From the NCBI GenBank assembly GCA_913757435.1, contig CAJYDM010000004.1:124001-188000 (forward strand): a stretch of 64,000 bases of DNA, in the 5' to 3' direction. Position numbers and translations under genes: made by a program. This DNA is from Syntrophomonas sp. DTU019. Its GTDB lineage: Bacteria > Bacillota > Syntrophomonadia > Syntrophomonadales > Syntrophomonadaceae. The notes under the pieces were generated by a model that saw nothing but the letters and a program-made list of their open reading frames with translations, had not been told where the DNA came from and did not search any database. Below are positions 44,465 through 53,510 of this stretch, piece by piece (position 1 is the stretch's first letter; every line of letters begins with the position of its first letter).

Positions 44465-47326
44465 TTAAAACTTACTTAATATATTCTTTATCGTTTTGAT
44501 TGGGTTCCAAGCTTGTGTTTGAATAGTGTAACTCTTACCAGTGTATACAGATGGACTAACTGGGCTTAGATCAGTATATTTTAGTATTTGAATATTGCCG
44601 CCAGAATAATTGTCTCCAAATACCCTTCCAGCGCTAAATGGGCCATATCCTCCTCCGGCTATGGTACTTGGCCCATTAATATCCTGGTAATTATCAGCAT
44701 CAGTCCACATTATTGACCCTCCTAATCCACCAGCAGGGGTTGTTGCTAATCCACTTACGGAGGAATATGCTGAAACGCCCTCATGACTAAAATTCAATCC
44801 AACTTCCGCTTGGCCTCCTATACCCATGCCAAGAGAACCTCCTATTCCAATTTGTAACGTTCCTGAGTACCATTCCGGATGCCTTGCCCTGAGCACTTGA
44901 TCATTTGTAAAAATAACACCATATTCATCTTCATAACAGTTATTAGCTTTGAGTTGCGCATCTGCCCAGGCTACAACTCCAGGATCGGAACTAGATAGCA
45001 ATCTAGTTAAATAGTCATATTGATTAGCGCTCCATTCAGCAGTAGCTGCAGACAGTCCGCTTGGGTCAATATATATTAATGGATTATTCTCCACATACGT
45101 ATACAAATTCAAACTCAGCGGGTTGGTAATATCCCCTTCCACACTGTCTTTGGAAATGAATCTGCCTAAAAGTGGGTCGTAGTATCTGGCTCTGAGATAA
45201 TACAGTCCGCTCTCATTGTCGTAGTATTCTCCCGAATAGCGGATGGGGTTTGATATTTGCTCGCTTTCGCTGGTGACATTGCCCCACTCGTCGTAACCGT
45301 AGCTGTTTACTATGTTACCGGATTCATCGGTTAAGGCAATCACATCTCCGTGGCCGTTGTAGAGGTAGTAGTAATAATTGCTGCCTACCTTTCTGGCTAA
45401 TGGTTTGTTGCCCCAGATGATCTCCGCGGTGACCTGGTTACTGCCGTCGGCTTCGGCTATGACTCGTCCGGCGTTGTCACAATAATATCGGGTAGTTCCA
45501 TTGTTGGTTATCTTCTTGGTCCTTAAACCTTCGGCGTCGTATTCATAGCTGGTTGTTACTCCTTCAGGGGTAGTATAACTTTCTGCCTCTCCCCACTCGT
45601 TGTAGGTGAATGTTCCGGGGCTGAAGTCTTCACGAGTAATTGTGCTGCCGGTCATCTCGGTGCGGTTGCCCCGGCTGTCGTAGCTGTAATTGATCTGGCT
45701 GGCGTCCGGCCTGGTGGTTCTTACCAGGCGGTTGATGTCATCATATTCGTAGCTGGTGGTGGTGCTAGTTACCTCATCGGTAACGCTGGTTATATTCCCA
45801 TTCTTATCATACTCATAGCTGAAGGATGATAGCGTAGTGCTGCCTTTTATATTTACCAGGCTTATGAGCCGTTTCATATTGTCATAGCTGTAGTCGGTGG
45901 TAATCCCGTTGGCGTAGGTGAGCTTTTTGATGGTGCCGTCGCCGTTGTATTCGTAGGCAAAGGTTTTAGTACCGGCGGTTATGCTCTCGGGCCGGTTTAA
46001 GCTGTCGATCTCATAATCCAGGCTCAAACCAAAGGGGCCGGTCATATTGATGCAGTTGCCGTTGAGATCATACTCGAAGCTTACCGGCAGAGCATTAACG
46101 GTTCTTTGCACAGTAAGTCCAATGCTGGAGTAGCTGTAGTCTATGCCGTTTCCGCCGCCGGTTACGGTGTATCTTTCGATGCCGCCCAAGGGGTGGTAGT
46201 AGTAATTGATGCTCTTGTTATTGACGCTGGCTTGACTGAGCTGGCTGTCGTCATAGTACTGGTAGGCAAAGAGCTGTTCTTCGGGGTCTTCTTGCTGGGA
46301 CATTAATCCCCGAGGGTTGTATTGATAGCTATAGGTAAATCCCAGAGGATCGCTTTTGGAGGTTAGAATCCCTCTTTCGTCATAGCCTTTGCTGGTAACG
46401 AATTCTGTGCCGCCTTCATATTGAGTCTGGCTGTTTAAGCCGCCCAGGCGGTCATATTCATAGTCAGTGGTTTCATTTAATGCGTTGGTGACGCTGATCA
46501 AGCGGTTTAACGGGTCATATTCGTAATGGGTGCTATGCTCTTCCGGATCAATGCGGCTGATCATATTGCCGGCCAAATCATACTCATAGGTTTCTTCTAC
46601 CACATCGGGATCTTCATATCCTTCCGGATAGGCCATCCTGGATATGATCTGGCCCCATTGGTCGCTGGTCTCGGTATAGTCGTTTTGACGAGTGCCGCCA
46701 TCCGGTATCAGGTAAGTGGTTTTGCTTCGGCCAACTATATCGTATTCAAAATGCTGCTGATTGCCTAAAGCGTCTTGAACCTCTTTGATGCGGTTCATTT
46801 CGTCGTATTGATAATCGGTCTGGTTGCTGCCGGGATCTGTGTAGCTTAAGAGCTGGCCGTAAGCGTTGTATTGATAGCTGCTTTCCAGCCATTGACTCTT
46901 GTCGTTGTCCCAAACCGCATCTTTAATTAGATTACCGTGGCTGTCGTAGTAGCTGTCTTTTATGGCAATCGGGGTTTCGTCCCGCCATTTTTCCTGGTGC
47001 ACCTGCAAGACTCGTATGCCATCAAGCAGTGGATAACTGTAGCTGAAATGGTCTTCTGTCATATAGCTGCCGTTTATACCGGTGGAAGGGGGATAGACGA
47101 TGGATTCCACTCTTCCCATACTGTCATAGCTGTAGGTAACCGTGTTATTAGCCGCGTCGGTTTCGCTGGCCACCGTTCCCCACAGGTAATCATAGCTTTT
47201 GTGGGATACCGCGGTCTTTGCTTCGCCGTTTTCAGTATAGTGCTGAGTAATCGCGGTAGGATAGGCTTTGGTGCCCGAGGCATCGCTGTAGCTCAGCTCG
47301 GTCACGCTGCTTCCGCCGCCGGGCAA
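44465..47326 (-). CDS. RHS-repeat polymorphic toxin 2 (5' truncated)
   Basis: About 950 residues carry more than 15 YD/RHS repeats (for example YEYDLAGNMISRIDPE). The core-closing GLYYLRARYYDPLLGRFISKDSVEGD and NPLIYIDPSG follow, then a shared 55-residue linker ending in ARHPEWY, and a variable ~110-residue Gly-rich tip. RHS shells encapsulate such toxins. There is no signal or N-terminal delivery domain: the frame begins at PGGGSS next to a REP hairpin, so the 5' part is missing. The tip has no nuclease motif. The following gene encodes a two-TM protein. Confidence 0.88.
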   Translation of the reverse strand: MPGGGSSVTELSYSDASGTKAYPTAITQHYTENGEAKTAVSHKSYDYLWGTVASETDAANNTVTYSYDSMGRVESIVYPPSTGINGSYMTEDHFSYSYPLLDGIRVLQVHQEKWRDETPIAIKDSYYDSHGNLIKDAVWDNDKSQWLESSYQYNAYGQLLSYTDPGSNQTDYQYDEMNRIKEVQDALGNQQHFEYDIVGRSKTTYLIPDGGTRQNDYTETSDQWGQIISRMAYPEGYEDPDVVEETYEYDLAGNMISRIDPEEHSTHYEYDPLNRLISVTNALNETTDYEYDRLGGLNSQTQYEGGTEFVTSKGYDERGILTSKSDPLGFTYSYQYNPRGLMSQQEDPEEQLFAYQYYDDSQLSQASVNNKSINYYYHPLGGIERYTVTGGGNGIDYSYSSIGLTVQRTVNALPVSFEYDLNGNCINMTGPFGLSLDYEIDSLNRPESITAGTKTFAYEYNGDGTIKKLTYANGITTDYSYDNMKRLISLVNIKGSTTLSSFSYEYDKNGNITSVTDEVTSTTTSYEYDDINRLVRTTRPDASQINYSYDSRGNRTEMTGSTITREDFSPGTFTYNEWGEAESYTTPEGVTTSYEYDAEGLRTKKITNNGTTRYYCDNAGRVIAEADGSNQVTAEIIWGNKPLARKVGSNYYYYLYNGHGDVIALTDESGNIVNSYGYDEWGNVTSESEQISNPIRYSGEYYDNESGLYYLRARYYDPLLGRFISKDSVEGDITNPLSLNLYTYVENNPLIYIDPSGLSAATAEWSANQYDYLTRLLSSSDPGVVAWADAQLKANNCYEDEYGVIFTNDQVLRARHPEWYSGTLQIGIGGSLGMGIGGQAEVGLNFSHEGVSAYSSVSGLATTPAGGLGGSIMWTDADNYQDINGPSTIAGGGYGPFSAGRVFGDNYSGGNIQILKYTDLSPVSPSVYTGKSYTIQTQAWNPIKTIKNILSKF

Positions 47327-47328
47327 AA

Positions 47329-47357
47329 GTGAACGAGAGACCCGTCCCCCCGTTCAC
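47329..47357. repeat. REP-like hairpin at the RHS2 truncation point
   Basis: GTGAACG and CGTTCAC pair around AGAGACCCGTCCCC. On the - strand the TGA stop of the immunity gene is the first three bases of GTGAAC, so the repeat supplies that gene's stop codon. RHS2 begins directly on the other side. Confidence 0.75.
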
Positions 47358-47659
47358 CCTAATTTATTGTATACTTCATATGCCTTTGATTGTACTTCCT
47401 CTTCACTGTAATACACTCTTGACTTTGTTAAATCATCCGCGAACGGGGAAAATCTGGACGTTATTACTAAGAGTTCCCAAAATAATTCATGTTCCTTGCT
47501 ACTTAAAGAATTATCACAACGCAATTCAAATGTATACATTTGATTAAATTCATCACAAAAAGTGTCAGTTTTATATTGTCCTGCTAGGTACTCTGTAAGT
47601 AGGTAGTATATTTTTTGTTTTGGAGTAATAGAAGATACCTCCTCAGAACTGTTTTCCAT
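47354..47659 (-). CDS. Colicin-immunity-like protein
   Basis: The 101-residue acidic protein matches the all-helical 'colicin immunity' pattern: LLTEYLAGQYKTDTFCDEFNQMY, then a long helix ELFWELLVITSRFSPF and the end VYYSEEEVQSKAYEVYNKL. Proteins of this type neutralise tRNase or BECR-fold toxin tips. It starts one base before the stop of the toxin fragment (coupled). Confidence 0.7.
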   Translation of the reverse strand: MENSSEEVSSITPKQKIYYLLTEYLAGQYKTDTFCDEFNQMYTFELRCDNSLSSKEHELFWELLVITSRFSPFADDLTKSRVYYSEEEVQSKAYEVYNKLG

Positions 47660-47884
47660 TTAGTAATACATAAAGTGCAATATCGTGTTGCTTGCTTCAT
47701 CGTAAAGAACTTCTAAAGTATACGGTTTTCCACTCTTATACATTTTAGTATAATACATGAATGCAGATGTTGTACCCTTTGGGTCAGGAACACATACCTT
47801 TTCTTTTATTGCTTGTTTCACCGAACTCTTCGGCCCTTTCTTTGTTTTCTGTGACTGTGTATTTCCTGGCTGTCTCATGGGCAA
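47660..47884 (-). CDS. Orphan toxin tip (BECR/colicin-D-like), partial
   Basis: The ~74-residue product is basic at the start (KTKKGPKSSVKQAIKEK). It ends DPKGTTSAFMYYTKMYKSGKPYTLEVLYDEASNTILHFMYY, which resembles the C-terminal half of BECR-fold RNase tips, where a basic helix and strands with a final HF-type end form the active site. The upstream delivery part is missing. The match is from pattern memory, so the family name is tentative; the coupling to an immunity-like gene supports it. Confidence 0.5.
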   Translation of the reverse strand: MPMRQPGNTQSQKTKKGPKSSVKQAIKEKVCVPDPKGTTSAFMYYTKMYKSGKPYTLEVLYDEASNTILHFMYY

Positions 47885-48401
47885 TTTCTTGGGTCAGGAA
47901 ACTTGCCGCTCCCCAGTACGTAGAACCTATAAGACCGAAGCAGAACAAAATAGGATAATGATTGATATGCTGATTCTATAATCGCCTAGCTTTTTTGGTT
48001 TTTGAGTATCATATCCCGCCTTTATTAAAATGATCATACAAAAACCCCGCCAAAGCGGGGCTTTGACTAATATATTTCTTATTGCTATCATATACTCATA
48101 AAAGGAGTTGCCGCTTTTGACACGGCGGTAGGTCCTTAGACCGTCTTAGGCCGCCTTACTCAAAAGGCGGTCGTTTATTTTCTGAGCATGAAGCACAGAG
48201 AAATACTGTCCCTTTGCTTTCCTGCAGGAGATCGTTCGTAATGAGTTGAATAGCATTTCAATACATTCATCACCCTCTGCTGAAAAGTAGGGTGATGTAA
48301 TGACTATTCCCCGTTGCCTGGAGCCTGCTCTCAACGGTCTAAAATCGCTTATGCGAGTTTACCGGGCAGTTCCCTTACCAGAATGGAAAGGAGTGGTAAC
48401 C
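47885..48401. other. Gene-free stretch with two hairpins
   Basis: This stretch has no supported gene. It holds the CCCCGC/GCGGGG stem (48045-48064) with an A-run on its left, a terminator for - strand transcripts. It also holds a CCGCCTT/AAGGCGG stem at 48151-48170 followed by TCGTTTATTTT, a terminator for + transcripts. The final bases carry the site of the next gene. Confidence 0.5.
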
Positions 48402-48884
48402 ATGGAATTCAGACAGGTTTACACGCCGGGACTTGCACATTGTTCTTACGTTATTGGCGGTAAGAATGAATGCGTCGTAGTCGACCCTTCCCGTTCCGTT
48501 GACCGTTATATCCAAATCGCCGAAAGCCTCAAGCTGCCTATTACCGCTATCATCGAAACCCATCTGCATGCCGATTTCATTTCCGGCCATGTGGAACTCG
48601 CCAGAAGGACTGGAGCCAAAATCTATATTTCAGCGCAAGCCAGGGCGGAGTTTGAGCATTACCCGGTAGGCGATGAAGAAGAATTTCGCATTGATACGCT
48701 ATTATTCAAGATGCTGGATACTCCAGGTCATACGCCCGAAGGCTCGGTCTTCATCGTCTCCGATCTGGAAAGAGGTAAAATTCCGGCGCTGCTGTTCAGT
48801 GGCGACACCCTTTTGGTCGGGGATGCGGGCCAGCTACTTGAAAAGCATTTCCATCATGGAATTAAAAGAACTCTGGGACAATAA
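48402..48884 (+). pseudogene. MBL-fold persulfide-dioxygenase-like, internally deleted
   Basis: The ATG at 48402 follows GGAAAGGAGTGG. The frame encodes the first ~145 residues of a Blh/ETHE1-type enzyme: THLHADFISGHVELA (zinc motif), TPGHTPEGSVFIV and FSGDTLLVGDAG. It then jumps to a short unrelated end. The remainder of the MBL domain (~100-200 residues, with the last metal His) is gone. A rhodanese frame follows in another phase, so an MBL-rhodanese fusion gene appears to have lost its middle. Confidence 0.7.
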
Positions 48885-49146
48885 AAAAGTTTTACTGATT
48901 GATACCCGCCTCAAGAGCGAATATGATGAAATGCATATTGCAGGATCTATTCATTGCCCGGCTCCGGATGTCAGACACCGCTACCAGGAATTTATCGGTG
49001 ACAAGCCCGCTGCCTTCATATGCAATTCCGGCAACCGATCTTTGTTGGCCGCCAGCTTGATGATGAATTTGAGCGGAAGCAAGTATGCCATCAATGTGAT
49101 CGGCGGCACCTCAGCCTGGCAAAGGGCGGGCTGCCCGCTCGGGTAA
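48856..49146 (+). CDS. Rhodanese domain (remnant of MBL-rhodanese fusion)
   Basis: From the ATG at 48856 the frame encodes 96 residues of a single rhodanese domain: VLLIDTRLKSEYDEMHIAGSIHCP, the catalytic loop CNSGNRS and NVIGGTSAW. It overlaps the truncated MBL frame by 29 bases. It might still be translated by coupling, but its ribosome binding site is poor. It is more likely the surviving end of the broken fusion gene. Confidence 0.6.
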   Translation: MELKELWDNKKVLLIDTRLKSEYDEMHIAGSIHCPAPDVRHRYQEFIGDKPAAFICNSGNRSLLAASLMMNLSGSKYAINVIGGTSAWQRAGCPLG

Positions 49147-50117
49147 GAAGGCCAATATGGGAATATACAATTTTTCAATTAGCTGACCGTGGCAATAGTG
49201 GCTGGGCGGGATTGGCATCGGTGAATCACCATTAAACACCGCTGATGTAGCGCCAGGCAAGACGGTTAATTCAACTCATTTTGGTTCCTTGAGGCAGGGG
49301 GAGGCACTTCGGGTTCTGATAATTATCTATTAGAATCTGCTCTGCTCCCTGTCAAACAGCTCCCAGCACATTACTGACCACCTGGTGATTCAACGCGGTG
49401 CCTGCGCTCCTCAGCCTGATAGTTAACGGCGCGGTCGGCTCCGATGCCGAATCTGGCCGCATTAGCAATGACCTCAGTGTTAGCCTACAGAAATATGAAT
49501 TCCCCGCCGTACTCCTGCCTGGCGCATCGAACAGCTTCCTGTCCTTTCTCTGGCTGTAATCAAACTGGTATTTTACTTGCCGTCACTGGGAATGACAAAC
49601 ATTACTTTGTCGGGTAGTGCGAAACCTGAGGTCATGACACATTCCCCCACCGGGCATCTGCCGATGCAATTGCAGGCCTATTGCAACTGGCCAGCCCCGG
49701 CAGCCGCAAAAGACCATTCAACAGGCTTTACTTCTAGCAGCCGGATCAGATCACCCTCTCAATGATTGATGACTGAATTATTGCAACCAAACAAGGAAGC
49801 CCTTATATGTAGGGATTCATACCGCTACGATGCAGAATACATATTCCATAATGATTCACCCAACTCACAAAATAATTCATATTTGCATCATGTGCTCGTT
49901 TTGCATCATTCCCAGCACTTCGTAACCGGTTAACAAAACACAGCAATGGCAGTGCTTAAGGAAAATATTTAAGGGCATATGCGCTTTTGGCATGATAAAT
50001 GCAATATCAATGATTGAGACTTGTAGTGACCAACATTTACTCCTTAATAAGCTATATCGTCAAACCAGCTGCAAACCCCGCCATGGCCGGTATTGAACCA
50101 TTATGAAGGGAGTTATC
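49147..50117. other. Decayed region with one protein relic
   Basis: No intact gene is visible in this stretch. On the - strand, about 49390-49560, GQEAVRCARQEYGGEFIF, a stop, and ANTEVIANAARFGIGADRA-VNYQAEE read as a decayed protein of unknown family. A sigma-54 promoter lies at 49988. The remainder shows nothing recognisable. Confidence 0.4.
49988..50003 (+). promoter_or_regulatory. Sigma-54 (-24/-12) promoter
   Basis: TGGCAT-GATAA-ATGCA has the GG and GC doublets exactly 12 bases apart, as in the consensus TGGCAC-N5-TTGCA. It points at the PAS protein gene ~115 bases downstream. No RpoN activator gene is adjacent. Confidence 0.75.
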
Positions 50118-51143
50118 ATGAGCGATTTTCTGCTAAGTCAAGCTGATTTGATCGTAGGGTCAGTCAGTAAACCGGGCGGTTGTAATAAGGCCGAAAGAGA
50201 ACATGATGCGACAGGCATCTCATGCAATGATGCTGAGACCACTGCCCAGAGCACCGCTTTGTTGCCGGAATCGGCACTTGTGTTGTACTTGGACAAATTA
50301 GAGCAAAAAGTGCGGAAGCTAACGGCCGAGTTGAACGAGAGCAATAATAGACTGAGACTCTGGCAGGAGCGTTTTGGTTTAGTCATAGCCAATACTTCCG
50401 TGGTGTTCTTCAATCAAGACCAAGAGCTTCACTATAACTGGATTTTTAATCCTCCCCGTGGACTTAGCAGCAATCATTTCATAGGCCGCAAAGATGACGC
50501 CATTTTTTACCGTGAGGAAGCAAATCACCTATCTGAGATAAAACACCAGGTGATGGAGAGTGGCACTGGTGCACGGCACCAGGTGAGCCTGACCGTCAAT
50601 GGGGAAATCATCTGCTATGATCTGACCATTCATCCGGTTTACGATCAGGCTGATAAGCTGATTGGTATCTACGGAGTGGCTCTGGATATTACTGATTACA
50701 AGCAGCTTGAACAACGGCTGCGGCAACATACTGCACTTATGGATTTTTCTCATGATGCCATAATAATTCGCGATCTGGACAGTCATATTGTCCATTGGAA
50801 TAAGGGCTGCGAGAAGTTGTACGGATGGACCGCAGATGAGGCCATCGGGCAGATCACTCACAGCCTGTTGCAAACGCAGTTCCCCGATTCGATGGCAGAC
50901 ACCCATAAGGCTTTGATTCAGTCCGGGTATTGGGAAAATGAACTGACTCATATTAACAGATCAGGAGTAAAGCTTATAGTTTGCAGCCGCCAGGTGCTAT
51001 TACAGAACGAAAACGGAGACCCGGTTTGTATTATTGAAGTCAATAAGGACATCACCCTGCGCAAGCAGTATGAAGAAGAACTTCGATTGCGGAATATAGC
51101 AGAGAGCGGCAGTGCATCCAAGGCTAACACCCGTAAGGTTTGA
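50118..51143 (+). CDS. Tandem PAS-domain protein without output domain
   Basis: The ATG at 50118 follows GAAGGGA. The ~341-residue product has a coiled coil near residues 60-90. The first PAS-like domain covers ~95-195 (YTNWIFNPP-type start, ending GIYGVALDITDYKQLEQRL), and the second covers ~205-320 (LMDFSHDAIIIRDLDSHIVHWNKGCEKLYGW, ending EVNKDITLRKQYEEEL). No kinase, GGDEF, AAA or helix-turn-helix follows; the protein ends after a short polar tail. Such PAS pairs normally precede a histidine kinase or a sigma-54 activator, so this may be truncated or act by protein contact. Confidence 0.8.
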   Translation: MSDFLLSQADLIVGSVSKPGGCNKAEREHDATGISCNDAETTAQSTALLPESALVLYLDKLEQKVRKLTAELNESNNRLRLWQERFGLVIANTSVVFFNQDQELHYNWIFNPPRGLSSNHFIGRKDDAIFYREEANHLSEIKHQVMESGTGARHQVSLTVNGEIICYDLTIHPVYDQADKLIGIYGVALDITDYKQLEQRLRQHTALMDFSHDAIIIRDLDSHIVHWNKGCEKLYGWTADEAIGQITHSLLQTQFPDSMADTHKALIQSGYWENELTHINRSGVKLIVCSRQVLLQNENGDPVCIIEVNKDITLRKQYEEELRLRNIAESGSASKANTRKV

Positions 51144-51787
51144 TTGCGGTTATAATTACTCGGCAGATAAAATGATTCAGGCTTGCATCACTTTCTTGAT
51201 TAATAATTCATTTTTGTATTATTTTCTGTTGCCTTAAACAAACGAGCGAATGCATGAGTGATAAGCACACCCAGTATTAGCGGGTTTGAGATCTTTCTTC
51301 GTCTTTATTTAAAGTTGGCACGATAAATGCTTGTATTTAGGGAGATAACATTAACTCCTTATTGTCATACACATTTGCAAGCTGCTATTTAAGGGTAATC
51401 AAGCGCACCAATTAGTAATATGACTATCAAGTGTTTGCAGCAATATTTCCCAGTCTCAGCCCCTCTTAAATAGCAGCACCCTCTTTTTATCAGGCTTTCT
51501 ATATCGCCCTCACACATTTCCTGGATTGCCAATTGTGCAGGAAACGGTAAACGATCAGGCAGACTGACCTGCAAAACACCAGGCACAGCAAAGAATATTA
51601 CTACCAGACGCTCTCATTGGTTTCGCAAGAGTCCCGGTGTGAAAATGCCTTCTACATGCAAGGCTTCCAGGCTATAGCGGCCAGTCATCATCTGGTACTA
51701 ATGTTCACCTTCAGTATAACCTCGGGCTAAATAACCTTATTTGGGAAAAGATATATTAGAATTTGCTTACTGCGAGAGGATCAAAGC
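51144..51787. other. Gene-poor stretch with a second sigma-54 promoter
   Basis: No intact gene is visible. A sigma-54 site is at 51316-51331. Beyond it the + strand holds no open frame with a ribosome binding site until 51788, so the gene it once served is probably lost, unless it drives the CBO0543 gene across a 440-base leader. Confidence 0.5.
51316..51331 (+). promoter_or_regulatory. Sigma-54 (-24/-12) promoter, second copy
   Basis: TGGCAC-GATAA-ATGCT has the exact 12-base GG-GC spacing and shares GATAAATGC with the promoter at 49988. It points right. Confidence 0.75.
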
Positions 51788-52327
51788 ATGCAGTGGTTAC
51801 TGTTATTGGATTTCCAAATAATCATAACACTTATCCTGGTTATGGCTGCCTGGAGATTCGGCGATTGGAGGCATTGGGAGCAGTATTATCCCACCTTACT
51901 GTTTATCAGCCTGGTCAATTTCATTTACAATCTACTGTGCTATAATTATCCGTTATGGGAATATGAATCTCCGTTGCTCAAAACCACCGGCAGCGATATC
52001 TTTATTAACCTGATAGGCATGCCCGCCATGACTTTGCTTTTTCTGACCGGCTTTACCAGGTTGATGGAGGGACGTAGAGTGTTAATACCTCTATATACGC
52101 TGGGATGGATAGCATGCTTGACATCAGTTGAATGGCTTTCGTATAGACTGGGCCTTTTTTCCTATAATCATGGCTGGACTATCTGGTGGTCGGTCTTGTT
52201 CAATTTCGTAATGTTCCCCACGATGTGGCTGCATTACAAACGGCCGCTATTGGCTATAGGCCTTTCTGTCATTTTCGCCGCATTCCTGCTTACCTATTTT
52301 GATGTTCCCTTCAGCAGCATGAAATGA
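51788..52327 (+). CDS. CBO0543-family membrane protein
   Basis: The start ATG follows GCGAGAGGATC. The 179-residue product has five to six transmembrane helices and the Trp-rich pattern of this Bacillales/Clostridia family (WRHWEQYYPTLLFISLVNFIYN, ESPLLKTTGSDIF, VEWLSYRLGLFSYNHGW). The function is unknown; the family occurs in multiple copies in many spore formers. Confidence 0.8.
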   Translation: MQWLLLLDFQIIITLILVMAAWRFGDWRHWEQYYPTLLFISLVNFIYNLLCYNYPLWEYESPLLKTTGSDIFINLIGMPAMTLLFLTGFTRLMEGRRVLIPLYTLGWIACLTSVEWLSYRLGLFSYNHGWTIWWSVLFNFVMFPTMWLHYKRPLLAIGLSVIFAAFLLTYFDVPFSSMK

Positions 52328-52468
52328 GCCGATGCTAATAAAATAGGCCTTGTTCTATCTGTTTAGCTGTCTCTGTTGCTCTTCGTATAGCGTAATTATA
52401 AGCTGGTACTGGTACATGGTTTGACTGCAGCCAACACATAGGCTGTCAGCCAAACCATGTGCAAATGG

Positions 52469-53368
52469 TTAAGGCAATTCTACCGGAATGATCACCTTGT
52501 TGATATCGCTGCCATCTTTCATACTGACCTCAAATACCTCCAGTTGCCCGCTGCCCGGCTGCCCCGGGGTGAAAACCAGCTCGGCGGCAAAGTCGCCCCG
52601 TTCCGGAGCTCCCGTCGAAGCCGTGGTGTAGCCCTCGGCAAGTACATTGCCGCTGGCATCTTTCAGGCGATAGCTTACTGTAGCTTCGAATACCATGGCA
52701 GTGCCTTTGATCTTGATCGGACTGTTTACAGATTGGCCTGGGGTGGGGGCGGTAACCCAGATGATTGGTTCATACACCGAGTTGAGATCACGCTTGAAGG
52801 GCTGATCGTGCAGACCCACATGTCCCCACCAGTCAATGGCCTTGTCCACCTGTCCTTCCACGGTGAACTGCACCTCTTCAATAGTTGGGAATTCGGTCAG
52901 GGTGTTGACAATACTGGAAATGCCCAGGGCTTCTCCGCTGGCCCCTACATTGGCATGCAAAACTTCAGGCGAGAAGTCGATCGTAGCAACTCCCTGCTCA
53001 ATTTTAATCCCTAATACTCTGGTGTCGGCGGGAAGCACTTTGAAAGCTCCGGAAGTCTGCGGGGTCCCATTGATAAGTTCGTTTAGGGCCGCTGCGGCAA
53101 CTCCTTCGCTTTTCGGCACCTGGTGAACTTCACGTACCAAGAACATATTGTCATCGGTGCTTTTCACATAATAGACCGCAACATCCATTGTCTCTGGCGG
53201 CACTGGCTCTTGAGGTTGTGCTTGAGGAGCCGGGGATTGCTTAAAACACCCTGCCACAGCAGCCAACAACAGCACCAACAGCAGTACCAGGCCGATCCTT
53301 AGAGACGCTGCCCATCTTGCCTTGCCAACTGGCTCATTCCGTTTGGAGCATGATTTATAATTACTCAT
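52469..53368 (-). CDS. GerMN-Gmad2 lipoprotein (germination/sporulation type)
   Basis: The 299-residue product has an N-terminal anchor ending in a lipobox AVAGC (~residue 41) and a Pro/Gln linker. The GerMN domain (~60-175, YYVKSTDDNMFLVREVHQVP...INGTPQ...GVATIDFSPEV) and a Gmad2 immunoglobulin-like domain (~200-299, ITVTAPTPGQ-type start, seen as IWVTAPTPGQSV) follow. GerM of Bacillus is needed for engulfment and germination. A clear AGGAGG precedes the ATG at 53368. Confidence 0.9.
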   Translation of the reverse strand: MSNYKSCSKRNEPVGKARWAASLRIGLVLLLVLLLAAVAGCFKQSPAPQAQPQEPVPPETMDVAVYYVKSTDDNMFLVREVHQVPKSEGVAAAALNELINGTPQTSGAFKVLPADTRVLGIKIEQGVATIDFSPEVLHANVGASGEALGISSIVNTLTEFPTIEEVQFTVEGQVDKAIDWWGHVGLHDQPFKRDLNSVYEPIIWVTAPTPGQSVNSPIKIKGTAMVFEATVSYRLKDASGNVLAEGYTTASTGAPERGDFAAELVFTPGQPGSGQLEVFEVSMKDGSDINKVIIPVELP

Positions 53369-53510
53369 CTTCTAACCTCCTTATCCTGAATACGAAGCAA
53401 AGCAGTGCTGCTTACAGTATGGCTTCCCCACTCACTCTGTTCGGCAGTATCGAATTCTGCTGTGCATGGCTACGCACAACATCTGGACTCAGCAACACCG
53501 CACCTTTATC

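Noticed and set aside
47870-47960. Alternative frame upstream of the orphan tip (AASFLTQEIAHETARKYTV)
   Set aside because: It could be part of a toxin linker, but it stops quickly, has no start codon and is in a different phase from the tip; too weak to call.
48146-48334. 62-codon - strand frame
   Set aside because: No ribosome binding site. It crosses the CCGCCTT/AAGGCGG hairpin and has no protein-like pattern.
52457-53014. 185-codon + strand frame
   Set aside because: Antisense shadow of the GerMN lipoprotein gene, which has clear domains and a ribosome binding site.
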